Of a stretch of DNA of 9,208 nt, positions 5,879-9,208 are shown piece after piece. Source of the DNA: Caldilineae bacterium (GTDB lineage Bacteria > Chloroflexota > Anaerolineae > J102); the NCBI GenBank assembly GCA_003694905.1, contig RFJM01000330.1, forward strand, positions 1 to 9,208, given 5' to 3'. The notes beneath the pieces are model-generated. The model saw nothing but the letters and a program-made list of their open reading frames with translations. It did not search any database and was not told the DNA's origin. Each line of letters opens with the position of its first letter. Position 1 is the first letter of the stretch. Position numbers and translations under genes: made by a program.

Positions 5879-5987
5879 GGCGCCCGTGTTCCGCAGGGAG
5901 CGGCTGCAACCGTACTCACACGCCTTCGACATAGGCCGCAGCGAGGGCGGCCGCGAAGAGGCCCCACAAATCTTGAGGCACACCGGA

Positions 5988-6569
5988 ATGAGCGAGCTGG
6001 ATCCGACCACGACGGCAGGAAAAGCCGTAAGCCAACTGACCCTGATTTTAGGCGGTGCGCGCAGCGGCAAGAGCACCTATGCCCAGGCGTGGGCGGAAGG
6101 CCTGGCGGGAGAACGGGTCTTGTTCGTGGCCACGGCCGAGGCCGGAGATGAGGAGATGCAGGAGCGCATCAGTCGGCACCGCGAATTGCGGCCCGCGGCC
6201 TGGCGCACCCTGGAAGCGCCAACACGTGTAGGCGAGGCCCTGCGCGCGAGCTGGAAGGGTGAGCCCGCCGTGATCCTCGACTGTCTCACCCTTCTGGTTG
6301 CCAACACCCTGGCCGCCTACCCGGAGCCCGCGAGCGCCGCAGCGCGGGCAGGGGTGCTGGAAGAGGTGGAGGGGCTGCTGGACGCCCTGCGCGATCTGGA
6401 AACGCATGCGCTCATCGTATCCAATGAAGTGGGCCTGGGTCTGGTACCGCCGAACCCCCTGGGCCGCGCCTACCGCGATCTCCTGGGGGAGGCGAATCAA
6501 CTGATCGCCCGCCGGGCGGACGCGGTGATCTTCATGGTGGCGGGCATTCCCATGCGAATCAAGGGCTAA
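5988..6569 (+). CDS. cobU: Adenosylcobinamide kinase / adenosylcobinamide-phosphate guanylyltransferase
   Basis: 193-residue bifunctional enzyme (CobU/CobP) that phosphorylates adenosylcobinamide and transfers GMP to give adenosylcobinamide-GDP. The P-loop GARSGKST is at 23-30. H64, in RISRHRELRP, corresponds to the histidine that carries GMP in CobU. ILDCLTLLVAN at 96-106 holds the Walker-B-like Asp (D98), and NEVGLGLVPPNPLGRAYRD at 146-164 is the family signature before the C-terminal MVAGIP. The ATG at 5988 is preferred: it has GAGG 9 nt upstream and gives the normal family length. An earlier in-frame ATG at 5826 would add 54 residues translated from the riboswitch hairpins and terminator. 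It is the first gene of the cobUTS set and under the cobalamin riboswitch. Confidence 0.95.
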   Translation: MSELDPTTTAGKAVSQLTLILGGARSGKSTYAQAWAEGLAGERVLFVATAEAGDEEMQERISRHRELRPAAWRTLEAPTRVGEALRASWKGEPAVILDCLTLLVANTLAAYPEPASAAARAGVLEEVEGLLDALRDLETHALIVSNEVGLGLVPPNPLGRAYRDLLGEANQLIARRADAVIFMVAGIPMRIKG

Positions 6570-6570
6570 C

Positions 6571-6598
6571 ACGCCGGTCCCTCAAAACGGTCCGGCGT
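6571..6598. repeat. Inverted repeat between cobU and cobT
   Basis: ACGCCGG (6571-6577) and CCGGCGT (6592-6598) form a 7-bp GC-rich stem with a 14-nt loop two bases after the cobU stop. No T run follows, so it is not a typical terminator; it could stabilise the upstream mRNA or cause partial attenuation. Confidence 0.5.
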
Positions 6599-6654
6599 TG
6601 CGTCAAGTCTTCCTCTCGAGCCGTGGAGAACGGCCTTTCCAAAAGGAGTCAAGG

Positions 6655-7713
6655 ATGAACGCACTGCAAACTCTCCTCAGCAAAATCGAAGCCCCCGACG
6701 TTGCCGCTATGAAGGCTGCCCAGGCCCGGCAGGACACCCTGACCAAACCGCCTGGCAGCCTGGGGCGCCTGGAGCGTCTGTCGCTGCAAATCGCCGGCAT
6801 CACCGGCAGTGCCAGACCCCATTTGCACCACAAGGTCATCACTACCATGGCCGGCGACCATGGTGTCGTGGCCGAAGGAGTCAGTGCCTTTCCCCAGGAA
6901 GTGACGCCACAGATGGTGCTCAACTTCCTGCATGGCGGCGCTGCCATCAATGTCCTGGCCCGGCATGTGGGCGCCCGTGTGGTCGTGGTCGACATGGGCG
7001 TGGCTGCGGAGCTGCCCCCGCATGCGGCACTGGTGAACAAGAAGGTGGGGCGAGGGACGGCGAATATCGCCCGCGGCCCGGCCATGACCCGCGAGCAGGC
7101 ATTGCAATCCCTTCTCAACGGCGCCGCGGTCGTGGAGGCGGAGATCGAGCGGGGACTGGACATCCTGGGCACCGGAGACATGGGCATCGGCAACACCACC
7201 CCCTCGGCCGCCATTGCCGCAGCCGTCACCGGCCGGGCGCCGGCCCAGATCGTGGGTCGCGGGACAGGCGTGGATGATCTCGGTCTGGCCCGCAAGGTGG
7301 CTGCGGTGGAACAGGCTCTGGCCGTCAATCGTCCCGATCCCCATGACGGCCTGGATGTACTGGCCAAAGTGGGCGGCTTCGAGATCGGCGGACTGGCGGG
7401 AGCCATGCTGGCCGCGGCCGCGCATCGCAAGCCGGTGGTCATCGACGGCTTTATCTCCGGCGCGGCCGCCCTCATCGCCGTCACCCTGGCGCCCTCGCTG
7501 CGCCCCTACCTCATCGCTGCCCATCGCTCGCAGGAGAAGGGACATCGGATCATGCTGGAATGGCTGGGGCTGGAGCCGGTGCTGGACCTGGACCTGCGCC
7601 TGGGCGAGGGCACGGGCGCGGCCCTGGCCATCGGCGTGTGCGAGGCCGCCTGCAAGGTGTTGGACGAGATGGCCACCTTTGCCGAAGCGGGCGTGGCCGG
7701 TAGGCTGGACTGA
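6655..7713 (+). CDS. cobT: Nicotinate-nucleotide-dimethylbenzimidazole phosphoribosyltransferase
   Basis: 352-residue enzyme that activates the lower-ligand base (dimethylbenzimidazole) to its alpha-ribotide for cobalamin assembly. Family signatures are all visible: LTKPPGSLGRLE at 29-40, MAGDHGVVAEGVS at 65-77, LGTGDMGIGNTTPSAA at 171-186 (often GEMGIGNTT; Asp replaces Glu here), HRSQEKGH at 290-297, and RLGEGTGA at 315-322, where E318 matches the catalytic Glu317 of Salmonella CobT. The ATG at 6655 has AGGAG six bases upstream. The open frame extends 19 codons further back, but that region lacks family similarity. Length is normal. It lies 85 nt after cobU, probably on the same transcript. 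Confidence 0.96.
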   Translation: MNALQTLLSKIEAPDVAAMKAAQARQDTLTKPPGSLGRLERLSLQIAGITGSARPHLHHKVITTMAGDHGVVAEGVSAFPQEVTPQMVLNFLHGGAAINVLARHVGARVVVVDMGVAAELPPHAALVNKKVGRGTANIARGPAMTREQALQSLLNGAAVVEAEIERGLDILGTGDMGIGNTTPSAAIAAAVTGRAPAQIVGRGTGVDDLGLARKVAAVEQALAVNRPDPHDGLDVLAKVGGFEIGGLAGAMLAAAAHRKPVVIDGFISGAAALIAVTLAPSLRPYLIAAHRSQEKGHRIMLEWLGLEPVLDLDLRLGEGTGAALAIGVCEAACKVLDEMATFAEAGVAGRLD

Positions 7714-7781
7714 GCCTCGGCCCCTAGATATACCCCCGGCTACCAACGACGCCCCGACCATGCCCCTCTCCCCCGCCCAAG

Positions 7782-7852
7782 GCCGGATTCTATCCGGCAC
7801 AATTCCTCAAGCCCGGCGACTTCATTGCCGGGCGGACTAGGATTCGCCTACC
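7782..7852 (-). pseudogene. Possible remnant of the 3' end of RNase P RNA (rnpB)
   Basis: Read on the minus strand, this gap contains in order GGTAGGC (7852-7846), a perfect 7-bp hairpin GCCCGGC/GCCGGGC (7833-7811), TTGAGGAAT, and TAGAATCCGGC (7792-7782). Bacterial type A RNase P RNA ends with the same order and similar spacing: GGGTAGGC, a stem, AGATGAAT or AGAGGAAT, then ACAGAAYCCGGCTT. The rest of an rnpB gene would fall inside cobS and is not there, so at best this is a decayed fragment. The alternative is two unrelated intergenic hairpins (7782-7798 with a 3-nt loop, and 7811-7833). Confidence 0.3.
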
Positions 7853-7875
7853 ACGCACGGTCATTGAGTCTGGAT

Positions 7876-8637
7876 ATGAGGCCTATCATCACTGCCTTTC
7901 GATTTCTCACCATCTTGCCAATACCGGTGCGCGGGACGGCCAGCGAGCACGAATTGGGGCAGGCCGTGGCATACTTCCCCCTGGTGGGGGTGGTCCTGGG
8001 TGCCGTGCTTGCGGTTGCGAGCTGGGGCCTGTCCCAGATCTTTCCTGCCCATGTGACGGCCGTGCTGATTTTGGTGCTGTGGGTGGTACTCAGCGGCGCC
8101 CTGCATCTCGATGCCTGGCTGGACGCATGCGACGGTATTTTCGGTGGCCAGACTCCAGAACAGCGCCTGCATATCATGCGGGACGAGCGTATCGGCGCCT
8201 TTGCCCTGGCCGGAGGCGTGCTGCTGCTCCTGAGCAAGTATGCAGCACTGGCCGAACAGCTCTCGGGCTCCGCCCTCCCGCTTTCTCACGGGCTACGCTG
8301 GCCACTGTTCCTGCTGCTGCCCTCCACCTTGGGACGCTTTGCCATGTCCCTGGCCATCGTCGGGTTCCCCTATGCACGGGCCCAGGGGCTGGGTCGGGTC
8401 TTCAAAGACCAGGCCGGGTGGTCTGAGGTGGCCATCGCCGGAGGCATTGCGCTGGCAATGGCCACCGCCGTAGCGGGGCTGCCAGGCGTGTTGCTGTGGG
8501 CGGGAACTATATCGCTTACCTGGCTCCTGGCGCGCTGGACCCTGCGCCGGCTCCCCGGTCTGACCGGCGACATCTACGGCGCCCTGTGCGAGATCGTCGA
8601 ACTGGTCGTGCTGCTGGTCTGGACTGCGGGAGCATAG
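7876..8637 (+). CDS. cobS: Adenosylcobinamide-GDP ribazoletransferase (cobalamin synthase)
   Basis: 253-residue integral membrane enzyme that joins adenosylcobinamide-GDP to alpha-ribazole (phosphate), the last assembly step using the products of cobU and cobT. It begins with the usual TAFRFLTILPIP (6-17) and has the signature HLDAWLDACDGIFGG at 77-91, giving D79, D83 and D86 for metal and pyrophosphate binding. MRDERIGAF follows at 101-109 and a C-terminal LTGDIYGA at 229-236. Hydrophobic spans lie near 33-50, 58-76, 108-124, 141-163, 184-203, 204-219 and 236-252. The ATG at 7876 gives the family N-terminus; only a weak GAG 7 nt upstream is seen. An in-frame TTG at 7825 would read through the intergenic hairpins and is less likely. 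It lies 162 nt after cobT. Confidence 0.94.
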   Translation: MRPIITAFRFLTILPIPVRGTASEHELGQAVAYFPLVGVVLGAVLAVASWGLSQIFPAHVTAVLILVLWVVLSGALHLDAWLDACDGIFGGQTPEQRLHIMRDERIGAFALAGGVLLLLSKYAALAEQLSGSALPLSHGLRWPLFLLLPSTLGRFAMSLAIVGFPYARAQGLGRVFKDQAGWSEVAIAGGIALAMATAVAGLPGVLLWAGTISLTWLLARWTLRRLPGLTGDIYGALCEIVELVVLLVWTAGA

Positions 8638-8686
8638 CGCTTCTTCTCCGGGGCAGTGGGGCAGGAGAATACCGGGTAACACGCAA

Positions 8687-8722
8687 GAAACCGCATGCGC
8701 CGGGATCGGGGCATGCGGTTTC
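8687..8722. terminator. Palindromic, probably bidirectional terminator between cobS and the convergent gene
   Basis: A perfect 12-bp stem, GAAACCGCATGC (8687-8698) with GCATGCGGTTTC (8711-8722), has a 12-nt loop that can add three more pairs. It lies 50 nt after cobS and 23 nt after the end of the minus-strand gene. The T run is short (three) on either strand, so efficiency is uncertain, but the position between convergent genes fits termination from both sides. Confidence 0.65.
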
Positions 8723-8744
8723 GCGAGTGGGAAGCGGCAAAGGA

Positions 8745-9095
8745 TTAGAAGGTCGAGCCCATCATGGAGCCGTATGAGCCGCCCATCATGCTGCCCATAT
8801 CCTGGCCCATCATGTCGCCGTAGTCGCCGCCCATCATATCGCTAAAGCCATCGCTGCCGTGGCAGGAGCCTTCGTTCATTTGCTGCAGCATCTGGCCCGT
8901 GAATTCGGCGCCGTGAGTCTCGGTCATGTGCTGGATCATCTCGCCCCAGGCTTCGGGGCCCATCCACTGCTGCATCTGTTGCAGCCAGGGGGTGGGCCGG
9001 TCCGCCCCCTCCCCAACCCTCCCCCGACGCTCCCGTTGGTCGCTTTCGGGGGCGGGAGCCGTGAACTCCCGTGTAACTTGCACAGCATGATTCAT
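8745..9095 (-). CDS. Unrecognised small protein with Met/Gly-rich octapeptide repeats at the C-terminus
   Basis: 116 residues; no family is recognised. The N-terminal third is charged and Arg/Glu-rich with no signal peptide or membrane segment. The middle (about 37-76) is helical in look and Gln/Met-rich, with WLQQMQQWMG and MIQHMTETHG. A single Cys-His pair (SCHG, 77-80) follows. Residues 87-116 are four copies of an eight-residue unit, MMG-x-x-x-G-x, the last incomplete, with Tyr or Met at the sixth place. Regular Met pairs with a His-rich helix could bind Cu(I) or Ag(I), but that is inference. The start ATG at 9095 is preceded by GGGGGGAGGAAG, though spacing to the ATG is long (about 12 nt). 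It is convergent with cobS and not obviously related to cobalamin synthesis. Confidence 0.75.
   Translation of the reverse strand: MNHAVQVTREFTAPAPESDQRERRGRVGEGADRPTPWLQQMQQWMGPEAWGEMIQHMTETHGAEFTGQMLQQMNEGSCHGSDGFSDMMGGDYGDMMGQDMGSMMGGSYGSMMGSTF
8758..8837 (-). repeat. 24-nt in-frame coding repeat
   Basis: The octamer CCCATCAT (plus strand) recurs at 8758, 8782, 8806 and 8830, exactly 24 bases apart. It encodes the MMG of each octapeptide unit in the minus-strand gene. The intervening bases differ, so the repeat has drifted while keeping frame. Confidence 0.85.
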
Positions 9096-9208
9096 CAGCG
9101 GCGACTTCCTCCCCCCGTAAGCGTCAGCGACGGGGGCGCGAGATGGCTCGCTCCTTGGACATTAATTATTCGTGCGTTAGGGTTTCCAGTGCTTGCAGGA
9201 TGGAGGAC
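9096..9208 (-). promoter_or_regulatory. Upstream region of the Met-rich gene with a hairpin abutting its ribosome binding site
   Basis: In the minus-strand leader, CCCCCGT (9136-9130) pairs perfectly with ACGGGGG (9118-9112). The 3' arm merges into the purine-rich ribosome binding site, GGGGGGAGGAAG. An AT-rich patch (AATAATTAAT, around 9160-9171) could hold a -10 box, but no clear -35 is seen. Folding could limit ribosome access. Confidence 0.4.

Noticed and set aside
5826..5987. Upstream start for cobU at 5826
   Set aside because: The ATG lies within a hairpin loop and stem and the extension covers the riboswitch terminator; family similarity and a ribosome binding site support 5988.
6603..7800. 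Long minus-strand frames opposite cobT
   Set aside because: GC-rich antisense shadows; cobT carries every conserved motif on the plus strand.
8758..8837. CRISPR-like regular repeat spacing of 24 bases
   Set aside because: The period is a multiple of three within an open frame, units are short and degenerate, and the repeat encodes an octapeptide; not a CRISPR array.

Overview
The window is a GC-rich (roughly 60 % or more by eye) bacterial chromosomal segment. It carries two divergent metabolic operons back to back. The protein types, a [4Fe-4S] APS reductase, a long one-piece siroheme sulfite reductase and split siroheme-synthesis genes, suggest a proteobacterium, possibly a sulfur-oxidising or acidithiobacillus-like gammaproteobacterium. 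The genus is my inference and is not proved by anything in the window. I see no insertion sequence, phage gene, CRISPR array or tRNA.

Left half (1-4823, all minus strand): a tightly packed assimilatory sulfate-reduction and siroheme operon. In transcription order it is cysH (APS reductase), a stand-alone CysG-N-type precorrin-2 dehydrogenase/ferrochelatase, cobA (uroporphyrinogen-III methyltransferase), a 756-residue sulfite reductase haemoprotein, and a conserved small protein cut off by the window edge. The first two junctions are ATGA overlaps and the next two gaps are 4 and 3 nt. The logic is self-contained: APS is reduced to sulfite, sulfite to sulfide, and the two tetrapyrrole enzymes make the siroheme that the sulfite reductase needs.

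Middle (4824-5987): a 1.16-kb divergent intergenic region full of RNA-like structure. On the minus strand, ahead of cysH, there is a strong intrinsic terminator (4884-4923), a 9-nt segment positioned to act as antiterminator, a possible 32-codon leader ORF with a Cys-Thr-Cys-Lys-Cys run whose last Cys codon touches a hairpin, and a second orphan terminator (5152-5221). Together these suggest cysteine-responsive attenuation of the cys operon. On the plus strand there is a good sigma-70 promoter (5538-5566), a cobalamin riboswitch (about 5636-5759), two tandem perfect hairpins and an intrinsic terminator (5848-5878) before cobU.

Right half (5988-8637, plus strand): cobU, cobT and cobS, the nucleotide-loop assembly branch of cobalamin synthesis and salvage, under the riboswitch. 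The cobT-cobS gap holds a short minus-strand sequence resembling the conserved 3' end of RNase P RNA, perhaps a relic. A 12-bp palindromic terminator separates cobS from a convergent minus-strand gene (8745-9095). That gene encodes an unrecognised 116-residue protein ending in a Met/Gly-rich octapeptide repeat. The last 113 bases are its upstream region.
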